Positions 1 to 7,142 of a stretch of DNA of 16,697 nt are shown in pieces; the first letter of the stretch is position 1, and each line of letters starts with the position of its first letter. A program made the translations under genes and the position numbers. Origin of the DNA: CAZMOK01 sp964567785 (GTDB lineage Bacteria > Bacteroidota > Bacteroidia > Bacteroidales > JAGOPY01); NCBI GenBank assembly GCA_964567785.1, contig CAZMOK010000064.1, positions 1-16,697 on the forward strand, in the 5' to 3' direction. Below the pieces are notes generated by a model. It worked only from the letters and a program-made list of their open reading frames with translations, made no database searches and was not told where the DNA came from.

Positions 1-23
1 ATTTCTACCTTTCGAGGGCGGCG

Positions 24-31
24 CAAAGATA
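24..31 (-). promoter_or_regulatory. Possible -7 element facing off the left edge
   Basis: Read on the minus strand this is TATCTTTG, a match to the Bacteroidota -7 consensus TAnnTTTG. No TTG was found 17-23 bases upstream, so it is half a promoter at best. If real, it would drive a minus-strand gene beyond the left edge and separate that gene from the operon ending at 124. The rest of 1-123 holds no gene and no convincing terminator. It does contain short imperfect direct repeats around 43-69 (ATGGC and CAGTCG each twice). Confidence 0.25.
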
Positions 32-123
32 GAAAATTTTTAGATGGCTGATGGCAGTCGTCAGTCGGCTCTGTGCTTCTGAGCCTTTGCGCAAGAAATG
101 TTTATTGAGAAGAAAATTGGAGA

Positions 124-1197
124 TTAGTATACAACCTTCTTATCAATATAGTTGGAGTTAAGAATGCTGAGTGCACCCATGTAGTCCAGCCTGAAGCTGA
201 TCAGGTCGCCCACTTCATAATTTTTCTTATTGTCGCCCAGGTCCACCACGATCATGTCGGAGCTGGCTCCGGCAAAATCGATCTTTTTATCGACCGGGAA
301 AATATTCTTCACATCGATATCGAGCAGCCCTATGTCGAGAATTGCCCGGTAGGAGGTCTTACCGAGGTCCTTCTCATCAACTTCGATGGATTCGCCGGCC
401 ACATTGGTTCCCATCTCCCCGATTGGCACTTTTGGCTTTTCGTTCAACTCAATGATCTGGGCATAGAGCTTGAAAATATCCGATTTCATTCCCTTAATGG
501 GCTTCCCGGTGATGAGGTTATTGCCGAAAAACAGGGTTTCCCCTATCCTGAAGTGATTGTTTCCCACGGGAACAGATTTTTTCAGCAGCAACGGAATGGT
601 AACGGATGAACCTCCGGTTACCCATGGTATTTTCCTGTCGAATTTGGTTTCGATAAGCTGTTTGTAAAGGCTTAGCTGGATCAGCTTGTCGTGCGACGGC
701 ATGACACCACTCAGGCAATTCAGGTTGGTGCCCAATCCTATTACTTCTATATTCGGCAACTCGAAAATACTGCCGTAGAAATCCATAAGCTCGTCGCCCA
801 TCACACCTTCCCTGAGATCGCCCATCTCGATCATAATTATGACCTTATGAAGCCTGTTCTGTTTCACGGCCTCCTCTGAGATAAGCTTTATTGTTTCAAA
901 TTCGGTGTTAAAGCTAACATCCGAATATTTGACAAGTGACCTTATGAATTTCCCGGCAGGTGGTTTGATATAAACAGTCTGTACATCCGGGTTGATGGAT
1001 TTTATAACTTTCAGGTTACTGATCCTGGAATCATGCACCTCCCTGACTCCCAGGTCGAGCAATTCCCTCAGGTAAGTTTTGTTACCACAAAGCAATTTGG
1101 ACACCACACCCCAATCCCGGCCATTCGATGAGAACAGCCTGTCGAGGAACTTGTAATTGTGCCTTAGTTTTTCCTTATGTAATTCTATATATGCCAT
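124..1197 (-). CDS. Ornithine/alanine racemase-family PLP enzyme
   Basis: Predicted 357-aa cytosolic fold-III pyridoxal-phosphate racemase of the alanine racemase N-terminal-domain superfamily, closest in motif pattern to ornithine racemase (Orr) of amino-acid-fermenting clostridia. Seen in the sequence: the PLP lysine is K34 in VVSKLLCGN. The motifs HDSRISNLK (55-63), MIEMGDLREGV (122-132), GTNLNCLSGVMPS (156-168), GGSS (195-198) and NNHFRIGETLFFG (213-225) follow the Orr pattern in order. It lacks the C-terminal domain architecture of true alanine racemase. It is the last gene of a five-gene minus-strand operon, starting 17 bp after the alanine-racemase-like gene. The family interconverts L- and D-amino acids, with ornithine, lysine, arginine or alanine as substrates in known members. 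Which one applies here cannot be read from the sequence. Family is confident, substrate is not. Confidence 0.85.
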   Translation of the reverse strand: MAYIELHKEKLRHNYKFLDRLFSSNGRDWGVVSKLLCGNKTYLRELLDLGVREVHDSRISNLKVIKSINPDVQTVYIKPPAGKFIRSLVKYSDVSFNTEFETIKLISEEAVKQNRLHKVIIMIEMGDLREGVMGDELMDFYGSIFELPNIEVIGLGTNLNCLSGVMPSHDKLIQLSLYKQLIETKFDRKIPWVTGGSSVTIPLLLKKSVPVGNNHFRIGETLFFGNNLITGKPIKGMKSDIFKLYAQIIELNEKPKVPIGEMGTNVAGESIEVDEKDLGKTSYRAILDIGLLDIDVKNIFPVDKKIDFAGASSDMIVVDLGDNKKNYEVGDLISFRLDYMGALSILNSNYIDKKVVY

Positions 1198-1214
1198 GAT
1201 TTATAATTTATGGT

Positions 1215-2372
1215 TTATTCGACCACCCTTCGCTTCGTCCTCTCCGGGAGCCTCACCAGGAGTTCATAGTTGACCTGGTTACTTATCTCGCCAAATGAAG
1301 ATACGGTGATCTCTAAGTTATCTTGTTTTCCAATAATTACTACTTCATCACCTATGTTGACCTCCGGCACGGAAGTCACATCTGCGATCAGCATGTTCAT
1401 ATTTACCATCCCTATTACACCCAGCCTCTGTCCTCGTATCAGCACCCTGCCCTGGTTGCTTAACATCCGGCTGAACCCATGTGAATATCCAACAGGGATC
1501 ACTGCAATCACTTTTTCCTCCTGTGCAAGGTAGGTAGTGCCGTAGCTGATGAACTCCCCCTCATTTACAGTCTTTATCGACATTACCTTGCTCTTCCAGG
1601 ATATTACACGTTTAAGCGGATCGTATCTTTCCTCTTTTTTACCATGGACATACTGGATGAATGTTTCGGCACTGGGCCAGAACCCATATTGGGCAATGCC
1701 TATCCTTACCATGTCCATCCTGGTTTTGGGATAGTTAAGCGCAGCTGCCGAGCAGGCTGTATGTCGATATGTAGGTATAACACCTCTTCTTTTCGCTTTC
1801 GTGAAATACTTATTGAACTTACTGATCTGCCTGTTCACCCTTACGAAATTGGCAACACTCTCAGCTCCTGCATAATGGGTACACAGGCCTTCCAGTTCGA
1901 GGAGCTGCGGATATTTTTTAAATTGCCTGAGGGCATAGCTGAACCCCCTTTCCTTAAGGCCGGTGCGGTTCATGCCAGTCTCCACCTCGATATGTATTTT
2001 TGCTTTTTTACCGGTCTTTCTCGACAATTGAAGGGCTTTTTCCAGTCTTTCAATTTCGAAAACCCAAAAGCTGATATCATTTTCAATAGCCCACTCCATC
2101 TGTTCCTTGTCGAGACAGCCCATGATCATAAGTTCGGATCTTTCAGAACAGGTTTTGAAGACCCTCCAGGCTTCATCACCACTGAAGACCGAAAAATGAT
2201 TAATGCCTGCTTTCTCAACCATTGGAACAAATTTCTCTATCCCGTGGCCATAGGCATTGGCCTTTACAACCGAGGAAAAACGCACGTTTGGCCCTATCAG
2301 TTCCTTCAGAAAGGAAATATTCCTGTTAAGTGCCGCTTGGCTTAATTCCAGTGATGAAGTGGTTTCAAACAT
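1215..2372 (-). CDS. alr: Alanine racemase-family protein, variant active site
   Basis: Predicted 385-aa two-domain alanine racemase, which interconverts L- and D-alanine using PLP, normally for peptidoglycan synthesis. Seen: the PLP lysine K37 in VVKANAYGHG, R136 in ETGMNRTG, the MVRIG motif at 221-225 with R223, the second catalytic residue Y277 in SYGTTY, and IPVGYSHG at 292-299. The length is normal. Compared from memory with Geobacillus stearothermophilus Alr, three things differ. The carbamylated lysine (HLKMDTG) is E129 here (HIEVETG). The GRICMDQ segment reads GMVNMNM, losing the arginine and the aspartate. The HCANSAA segment reads HTACSAA. Both catalytic bases remain, so it is likely an active PLP racemase. 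It may be a housekeeping enzyme of a divergent clade or one with another substrate. It starts 5 bp after the M20 gene stop and is followed 17 bp later by the second racemase. The gene symbol is by family only. Confidence 0.85.
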   Translation of the reverse strand: MFETTSSLELSQAALNRNISFLKELIGPNVRFSSVVKANAYGHGIEKFVPMVEKAGINHFSVFSGDEAWRVFKTCSERSELMIMGCLDKEQMEWAIENDISFWVFEIERLEKALQLSRKTGKKAKIHIEVETGMNRTGLKERGFSYALRQFKKYPQLLELEGLCTHYAGAESVANFVRVNRQISKFNKYFTKAKRRGVIPTYRHTACSAAALNYPKTRMDMVRIGIAQYGFWPSAETFIQYVHGKKEERYDPLKRVISWKSKVMSIKTVNEGEFISYGTTYLAQEEKVIAVIPVGYSHGFSRMLSNQGRVLIRGQRLGVIGMVNMNMLIADVTSVPEVNIGDEVVIIGKQDNLEITVSSFGEISNQVNYELLVRLPERTKRRVVE

Positions 2373-2377
2373 TGCTG

Positions 2378-3523
2378 TCAGTCTTCCAGTGTTTTTTTAA
2401 TGATCTCTTTATATAAATCACTACCTACCGGTAATAGTTCATCCGGGAAATCAAAATCTGGGTTATGCAAGGCAGGCTGGCCGGTTCCCGAGCCCAGGCC
2501 GAAAAGGGCACCTGGATACCGGGAAGTGAAATGGCCAAAGTCTTCGCTCCATTTGAAGGGTTTCTGAAGATATTCCGACTCATATCCTGTTAATTGCACA
2601 GCCTGGTTAAGTGCCCTGCTGCATTCACTGTCATTGACTGTAGCAGGAAAATCTTCTTCGTAGGTAATGTTGACTTCAAGTTTTTCCCGCCTGGCAATAT
2701 CCAAGGTAATTTTCTCAAGCATCTTCGACATTGATTCCATATCCTCATTCAGATAGCTGCGCAGTGTAAGGTGTATCACACCTTCTCCGGGGGAGGTTCC
2801 GTAAGCCAGGTTACCGAGGCGGGCATGTATGGGAGTGATGAGAATAAAGTCCCTGAATTGCTCCCTGATCTTCAGAATGTCATAATAGCTTGAGATCATA
2901 CCGGCCATTCCAAAGCCGGGGTTAATCCCTTTCTCCGGCTCTGCAGCGTGCGAGGATTTCCCGGTAAGCTTTATTGCCATACCTCTTGATGCAGCAGCAA
3001 AATGGCCGTTTGCTAGTACGACTTTTCCAAGGGGATAACCCGGAAGATTATGGATAGCAAAAATGTAATCGGGTTCGAATTCCTTAAACGCAGGATCTTT
3101 GAGCATACGGTCGGCACCCTTTCCGGTTTCTTCGCTGGGCTGAAAAAGAAGCAGCACCCTTCCCCTAGAAGGGCGGTTTTCCTTAAGGTGATAACCAAGC
3201 CCTGCCACCATCGCCATATGGCCGTCGTGACCGCACAAATGACCCTTTCCGGGTATTACCGAAGCATAGGGGATATCATTTTTTTCGGGGATAGGAAGCG
3301 CATCCAGTTCACACCGGAACATGAGGGTTGGGCCTTTTTCTTTACCCTTGTATTCAACCACCATTCCATGACCCCCTATGCCCTGTGCAATTCTGTCCGG
3401 ATCAAGAGGTTCCAGAAATTCCCTTACCCTTTTGGCCGTTCCGGCTTCCTCCCCTGAAATTTCTGGGTTTTTATGAAGCAGTCGCCTGAACTTTTTCAAC
3501 TCGTTGATTACTTTATCATCCAT
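2378..3523 (-). CDS. M20-family metallo-amidohydrolase
   Basis: Predicted 381-aa dinuclear metal peptidase/amidohydrolase of the M20D type (hippurate hydrolase, N-acyl-amino-acid amidohydrolase, N-acetyl-diaminopimelate deacetylase, AbgB group). Seen: CGHDGH at 97-102 supplies Cys and His ligands. PSEETGKG at 129-136 supplies the glutamate ligand and the catalytic glutamate. H158 in AIHNLP and H353 in LHNPDFDFPDE complete the site. These residues fit a complete M20D metal centre. The central dimerisation/lid domain lies at roughly 180-290. No signal peptide is visible, so it should be cytosolic. It sits between a GNAT acetyltransferase (25 bp upstream) and a racemase (5 bp downstream) in the symporter operon. 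This suggests it removes an acyl group, freeing an amino acid that the racemases then act on. Exact substrate unknown. Confidence 0.88.
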   Translation of the reverse strand: MDDKVINELKKFRRLLHKNPEISGEEAGTAKRVREFLEPLDPDRIAQGIGGHGMVVEYKGKEKGPTLMFRCELDALPIPEKNDIPYASVIPGKGHLCGHDGHMAMVAGLGYHLKENRPSRGRVLLLFQPSEETGKGADRMLKDPAFKEFEPDYIFAIHNLPGYPLGKVVLANGHFAAASRGMAIKLTGKSSHAAEPEKGINPGFGMAGMISSYYDILKIREQFRDFILITPIHARLGNLAYGTSPGEGVIHLTLRSYLNEDMESMSKMLEKITLDIARREKLEVNITYEEDFPATVNDSECSRALNQAVQLTGYESEYLQKPFKWSEDFGHFTSRYPGALFGLGSGTGQPALHNPDFDFPDELLPVGSDLYKEIIKKTLED

Positions 3524-3548
3524 AATGTAAATATAAAAGTAATCTCAT

Positions 3549-3989
3549 CTAAGATCTTTTTAGCCTCATTTCCAAATATTTGTTTTCAAATCCAACTTTC
3601 TCGTAAAGATATCTTGCAGGATTCTCAGGTTCTACATGCAGGGCAATATCGCCCTTGGCATAAAGCAAGGTTTCATTCATCAGGGCCTTACCCAGGCCTT
3701 TTCCTCTTTGGTCATGGTGCACTGCTATATAAACAAGGATGTTTTCAGGGATATATCCCTTCATACCAGTTTTATTCATCACTACCACACCTGCGAGTTT
3801 ACCTTTTTCAGTGGCAGTAAGTATAAACCCACCGGCCATGGGTGCAGAACTCATGGCATAATCTATAGCAAGGTTGATATCCTCTTTTGAGTCGCCGAAT
3901 TCATCAAGGTGCTCATATAGGAATTTTACAATATTTTGCCTTTCAAGTGTAGTCAATATTTCTATTGAACTAAAATATTTATATTTCAT
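3549..3989 (-). CDS. GNAT-family N-acetyltransferase
   Basis: Predicted 146-aa cytosolic acetyltransferase. Seen: the acetyl-CoA pyrophosphate-binding motif QRGKGLG at 94-100 follows the beta strand ILVYIAV. The C-terminal ARYLYEKVGFE (around 125-135) is the usual GNAT motif B region. Length is typical of a single-domain GNAT. The ATG lies inside the end of the symporter gene (11-bp overlap), so translation is probably coupled. The next gene encodes an M20 deacylase, whose chemistry would be the reverse of N-acetylation. The pair may therefore handle the same amino acid or amine. Alternatively the GNAT detoxifies an imported amino compound. Substrate cannot be inferred from sequence. Confidence 0.85.
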   Translation of the reverse strand: MKYKYFSSIEILTTLERQNIVKFLYEHLDEFGDSKEDINLAIDYAMSSAPMAGGFILTATEKGKLAGVVVMNKTGMKGYIPENILVYIAVHHDQRGKGLGKALMNETLLYAKGDIALHVEPENPARYLYEKVGFENKYLEMRLKRS

Positions 3990-5427
3990 AGCTTTTTAAT
4001 TTATTTTGATTGATATAATGGATCACGATGTACATTAGCGCAGCGATTGATATACCGAAAACATTTGCGGCAAAGCCGAAGGGCAGGTTTGGTTCAAAGA
4101 ACGACAATACGATTGTGGTTGTACCTCCCGCTACCATGGCACTCAATGCACCTACAGTATCGGGTTTACTGAAGATCAGCAATGCAAGCACGGGGATCAG
4201 CAACCCTGATACCATTATGGCATAAGAATAAAGCATCAGCTCCAGTACCCCTTCCATTTTCAGTGCTATCCCGAGTGCAATAACACCGATCACAAGAGTA
4301 AGTATCTTCGAATAAAAAAGTACTCTTTTCTTAGTGAAACCTCCGGGAACAAGTCTTTCCAGGATATCAGTCAATACATTCCCTGATGCAGCGATCAGGC
4401 AGCTATCGGCGGTTGAAAGGATAGCTGAAAAATACGCCGAGAGGAGCAGCCCCATCAGACCAAACGGCAGTATGTGCCTTAATAGAAGGGGTAAACCCAT
4501 TTCGGGGTCCATTTCACTTCCGGGCACAAAGCCCATTCCCGCGAACATTCCGTCTTCAAAAGCCACCCTGGCGAAAAGACCCAGCAGCACACCCATGAAT
4601 GCCATTAACGGCCACTCGAAAACTCCGGCAATATACCAGGCTTTCCTGGCCTGTTTCACCGATCTGGAAGCATATATACGCTGGTAAAGTGTCATTCCCA
4701 CAAACCATACGGGCAGGATCGTCACAAGCCAGTTCATGAAGGTTACCCATGAAATATTGCCAAGAGAAAGCAGTTCGGGCCCAACTGTATTCCTGAGTGC
4801 CTCGATCCCCCCTGTTTTGGCATACGCCAGCGGAATTCCAATTAGTATGAGCCCCGATAACAGGATGATCCATTGCAACGTATCTGTGTAGATCACTGCT
4901 TTAAGACCCCCCAGAACCGTATATCCCACTGCAACAACCCCCATAAGGATCAACGCATACTGAAGGTTCAGCCCTTCGAAGGTTGCTGAAGCCAGCTTGG
5001 CCCCTGCAAGGAGCTGCGAGCTGGTAAAGCCAAGATATCCCACTGCAGAAATCACCCCCGCAGCGATTGCAACTCTTTTGTCGTAAAACGATTCAAATAT
5101 CTGCGGGAAAGTGTACAGGTTCTTTTTGTCAGATAGTACCTTGATCTTCGGGATCAGAAAAACAGCACTGAGCCAGGCCCCCAGCAAACCGGTGAAAAGC
5201 ATCCATGAACCTGAGAGCCCGATCGCAAACCCCAGTCCGCCAAGCCCGATTGAAAATCCACCGCCAACATCCGTCGCAACAACGGAAAAACCTATGTGCC
5301 AGGCACCCATTTTTCGGCCTCCGACATAGAAATCATCAATATCCTTGTTCCTGAAATGGAACCAGATACCTATGCCTAGCATTGCTACAATGTAGGTAAT
5401 GAAAATAGTAAGATCTACCGGGTGCAT
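3979..5427 (-). CDS. Sodium:solute symporter (SSS family)
   Basis: Predicted 482-aa inner-membrane sodium-coupled transporter of the SSS family (relatives include PutP and PanF). Seen: hydrophobic segments throughout, consistent with about 13 transmembrane helices. The family signature GGRKMGAWHIG (36-46) is followed by the glycine-rich TDVGGGFSIGLGG helix. An AGAKLAS segment and a TADSCLIAASGN segment (the SSS Na-site helix) also fit the fold. The C terminus is short, with no sensor domain fused. It is the first gene of a five-gene operon with a GNAT, an M20 amidohydrolase and two racemases, so its cargo is probably an amino acid, an N-acyl amino acid or a small peptide-like compound. No clear promoter was found in the 53 bp upstream. 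Confidence 0.9.
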   Translation of the reverse strand: MHPVDLTIFITYIVAMLGIGIWFHFRNKDIDDFYVGGRKMGAWHIGFSVVATDVGGGFSIGLGGLGFAIGLSGSWMLFTGLLGAWLSAVFLIPKIKVLSDKKNLYTFPQIFESFYDKRVAIAAGVISAVGYLGFTSSQLLAGAKLASATFEGLNLQYALILMGVVAVGYTVLGGLKAVIYTDTLQWIILLSGLILIGIPLAYAKTGGIEALRNTVGPELLSLGNISWVTFMNWLVTILPVWFVGMTLYQRIYASRSVKQARKAWYIAGVFEWPLMAFMGVLLGLFARVAFEDGMFAGMGFVPGSEMDPEMGLPLLLRHILPFGLMGLLLSAYFSAILSTADSCLIAASGNVLTDILERLVPGGFTKKRVLFYSKILTLVIGVIALGIALKMEGVLELMLYSYAIMVSGLLIPVLALLIFSKPDTVGALSAMVAGGTTTIVLSFFEPNLPFGFAANVFGISIAALMYIVIHYINQNKLKSYEI

Positions 5428-5470
5428 AATCTAATTTTTGTTGATGTTAAAATTCTTAAAACACATATGA

Positions 5471-5484
5471 GTGAAGGCCTTCAC
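5471..5484. repeat. Perfect 14-bp palindrome before symporter operon
   Basis: GTGAAGGCCTTCAC is a perfect inverted repeat. Its left-reading side overlaps the stop codon of the 127-aa gene, and it lies 44 bp before the symporter ATG. It could form a small hairpin (five pairs, GGCC loop) acting as a weak terminator, or be a dimeric-regulator site for the operon. There is no strong T-run immediately after it on the minus strand, so an intrinsic terminator is doubtful. Confidence 0.45.
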
Positions 5485-5864
5485 CCGGTGTTTATCTGGA
5501 GTATGCCCACATTTTCAAGGTTATTTTTGTTTATCACGGTAAGAACCTTCTCAAAATGTTCTATAGGAACTATCAGGTATAGTTTGCCTTTTTTGGTCGC
5601 CGCCTGCTGCTGAAACACATCACACTTTTTAACAAACTGATCTTTGGATTCTTCAACACTTTCACCCATTTCTATTTCAAAGATATACGAGGAATCCTTA
5701 TGATCTGCCGTCATATCAGGCTGATATATCTTTCCTGTCTGCTTCTCCACAATCTTTTTTGGAGGTTCCATAGTTTCCAGGTCCGACCTGAAAGAGGTAA
5801 AACCCTTTTTAGCAAGATATTCAGTAACAGCATTAAGTATTCCTTTTTTGAGCTTCGGATCCAT
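5481..5864 (-). CDS. Unknown 127-aa protein, PD-(D/E)XK-like pattern
   Basis: Not recognised as a named family. The open frame extends upstream to an ATG at 5957, but the start at 5862-5864 is preferred. The upstream stretch reads as a hydrophobic, non-conserved-looking extension, and a -7-like TATTTTTG sits at 5895-5902, just before the shorter start. The protein is small, charged and soluble, with no signal peptide. Visible pattern: an N-terminal helix, then QPDMTAD (48-54) with D50, then YIFEIEM (60-66) with E63 and E65, a helix KKCDVFQQQAA (79-89), and a strand KLYLIVP (94-100). The order aspartate, hydrophobic strand with ExE, helix with glutamines, strand recalls the PD-(D/E)XK nuclease-like fold. 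That is inference only. It lies 99 bp downstream of a MarR gene on the same strand. Confidence 0.7.
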   Translation of the reverse strand: MDPKLKKGILNAVTEYLAKKGFTSFRSDLETMEPPKKIVEKQTGKIYQPDMTADHKDSSYIFEIEMGESVEESKDQFVKKCDVFQQQAATKKGKLYLIVPIEHFEKVLTVINKNNLENVGILQINTG

Positions 5865-5963
5865 AAAAAGAGTAAAATTTTGTTTCTGTACGAACAAAAA
5901 TACATAAAATTTTCTAGATATTAGCCCCGGGATGCCCAGAAACACCATCAAGGCCAACTGTTA

Positions 5964-6461
5964 TTATCCGGTATTCTCATCCAGGTTGACAGAAATGGGG
6001 TCTTCAATTGTCATGAGGGGCGAAGCCGATATTTCTTCGATGTTAAGGCTCCTAACAAGAATGTTCAGAGAGTCGTTTATTTCCTTTACTCTTTCCGGAG
6101 GGAGTTTGTCGAGCCTCTTTGAAAGTTGATGCTGAAGTAATTGCGGGGACATATCAATCAATTTCAACCCTTTGGATGTCAGGGAAATATACACTGTCCG
6201 CTTATCTTTTGGATTGGGCAACCGGGCAACAAATCCTTTTAATTCGAGCCTGTCGATTATACCCGACATGGTGCTTGAATTAAGATTCAGGTATTTTGCT
6301 ATATCTCCCTGCGTTGATCGCAGGTCATCCTTTTTCCCAAGGTAATCGAGGCACATAAGCTGAGGGATGCTTACTCCGTATTCTTTCTGGATTTTCTTTG
6401 ACTCCAGGTTCAACGACCTTACGATCTTGCGGATATTGATGATTATCTCCGTGTATTCCAA
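5964..6461 (-). CDS. MarR-family transcriptional regulator
   Basis: Predicted 165-aa dimeric winged-helix DNA-binding protein. Seen: N- and C-terminal helices flank a winged helix at about 30-100. A helix-turn-helix covers TQGDIAKYLNLNSSTMSGIIDRLELKG with the recognition helix near 62-75. The wing NPKDKRTVYISLT carries the D86-x-R88 motif typical of MarR. The chosen start is TTG at 6459-6461. No in-frame ATG exists between it and the upstream stop, and the next internal methionine (M36) would remove the dimerisation helix. The C-terminal tail from about 145 is acidic and longer than in minimal MarR proteins. Inverted repeats over the start codon and 37 bp upstream suggest autorepression. The ligand and targets are unknown. 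Possible targets are itself and the downstream 127-aa gene. Confidence 0.9.
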   Translation of the reverse strand: MEYTEIIINIRKIVRSLNLESKKIQKEYGVSIPQLMCLDYLGKKDDLRSTQGDIAKYLNLNSSTMSGIIDRLELKGFVARLPNPKDKRTVYISLTSKGLKLIDMSPQLLQHQLSKRLDKLPPERVKEINDSLNILVRSLNIEEISASPLMTIEDPISVNLDENTG

Positions 6462-6521
6462 TTTGAAAATTGTTTGTACAGGATAAAATTAAGAAATTTC
6501 ACATTATGAATTGTCGCAATT
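6459..6521. promoter_or_regulatory. Candidate MarR operators (two inverted repeats)
   Basis: CAATTT-GA-AAATTG (6459-6472) is a perfect inverted repeat that includes the proposed TTG start codon. AATTG-TCG-CAATT (6509-6521) is a second perfect inverted repeat, and CAAATTG recurs at 6533-6539. All share the half-site CAATT/AATTG. MarR dimers commonly bind such AT-rich palindromes near their own promoters. That these are operators is inference from position and symmetry. The AT-rich composition makes short palindromes more likely by chance. Confidence 0.45.
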
Positions 6522-6542
6522 GTCCTTATTATCAAATTGTCT

Positions 6543-7136
6543 TCATCGCCCTTTTATTGGCGGGTTCTGCAGATTTTCAAGATGGTATGCCTCAAAATAG
6601 GCTCTTATTTCATCCAGGAAAAATTCACGGTCAGGCAAATCCTCATTCTCTTCCGTTTCATTGAAGACAGCAAATCCTCTTTTCTTGTAACTCCTTATTG
6701 CCTGAGGGTGGTCATTATTGCATGTGTGCAGCCAAACCCTTTCTGCTCCTGATCTGAAAGCATTTTCGACAGCATGTGAGATCAGGTAACCCCCAAGCCC
6801 TTTTCCTGTGTATTGAGGAAGCAGGCCTATAAATTTTATTTCAATTGCTGTTTCATCAGTTTTTTCCAACTCGAAATAACCTGCAAGGCTTTTTCCCGAA
6901 AAGGCCAGGTATGTATAAACTTCCTTTTTCAGGAAATGCTCATTCCAGTCCCGGGGCGTCCATGACAACCGGCTATACCATGCCCAGGGAAGGCCCACTG
7001 CAAGAAAAAACATATGATTAATAAAAGGATCGTTGTTTACCTGTCTTATCTCAATTTTCTCATCAAAACCTTGCTTCGGAACGAATTGTTCAAGGGAGGT
7101 GATCTCCAGGAATGTAGTGGTTATTTTCTGCTTCAT
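6543..7136 (-). CDS. GNAT-family N-acetyltransferase
   Basis: Predicted 197-aa cytosolic acetyltransferase. Seen: strand IEIKFIGLLP (98-107) followed by the acetyl-CoA loop QYTGKGLGGYL (108-118), then AVENAFRSGAERVWLHTCNNDHPQAI and YKKRGFAVF (150-158), which match GNAT motifs A and B in order. The first 60 residues form an N-terminal extension beyond the minimal fold. The HTCNNDHPQA segment resembles GNATs acting on small amines, but the substrate is not identifiable. It starts 6 bp after the PPK2 stop codon, so the two genes are very probably cotranscribed. A functional link between them is not evident. It is not closely similar to the GNAT at 3549-3989. Confidence 0.86.
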   Translation of the reverse strand: MKQKITTTFLEITSLEQFVPKQGFDEKIEIRQVNNDPFINHMFFLAVGLPWAWYSRLSWTPRDWNEHFLKKEVYTYLAFSGKSLAGYFELEKTDETAIEIKFIGLLPQYTGKGLGGYLISHAVENAFRSGAERVWLHTCNNDHPQAIRSYKKRGFAVFNETEENEDLPDREFFLDEIRAYFEAYHLENLQNPPIKGR

Positions 7137-7142
7137 AATCCC

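Noticed and set aside
1..123. Intrinsic terminator for the racemase operon, using GGCTC...GAGCC near 67-85
   Set aside because: The five-base arms with a nine-base loop are weak, and no T-run follows on the minus strand.
1644..2345. A 233-aa open frame on the plus strand, antisense to the alanine racemase gene
   Set aside because: The minus-strand frame carries all alanine racemase motifs. The antisense product has no recognisable domain and is explained as a frame shadow.
5865..5957. N-terminal extension of the 127-aa unknown protein to an ATG at 5957
   Set aside because: The extra 31 residues look like translated intergenic DNA, and a -7-like TATTTTTG lies inside them. The ATG at 5864 is a better start.
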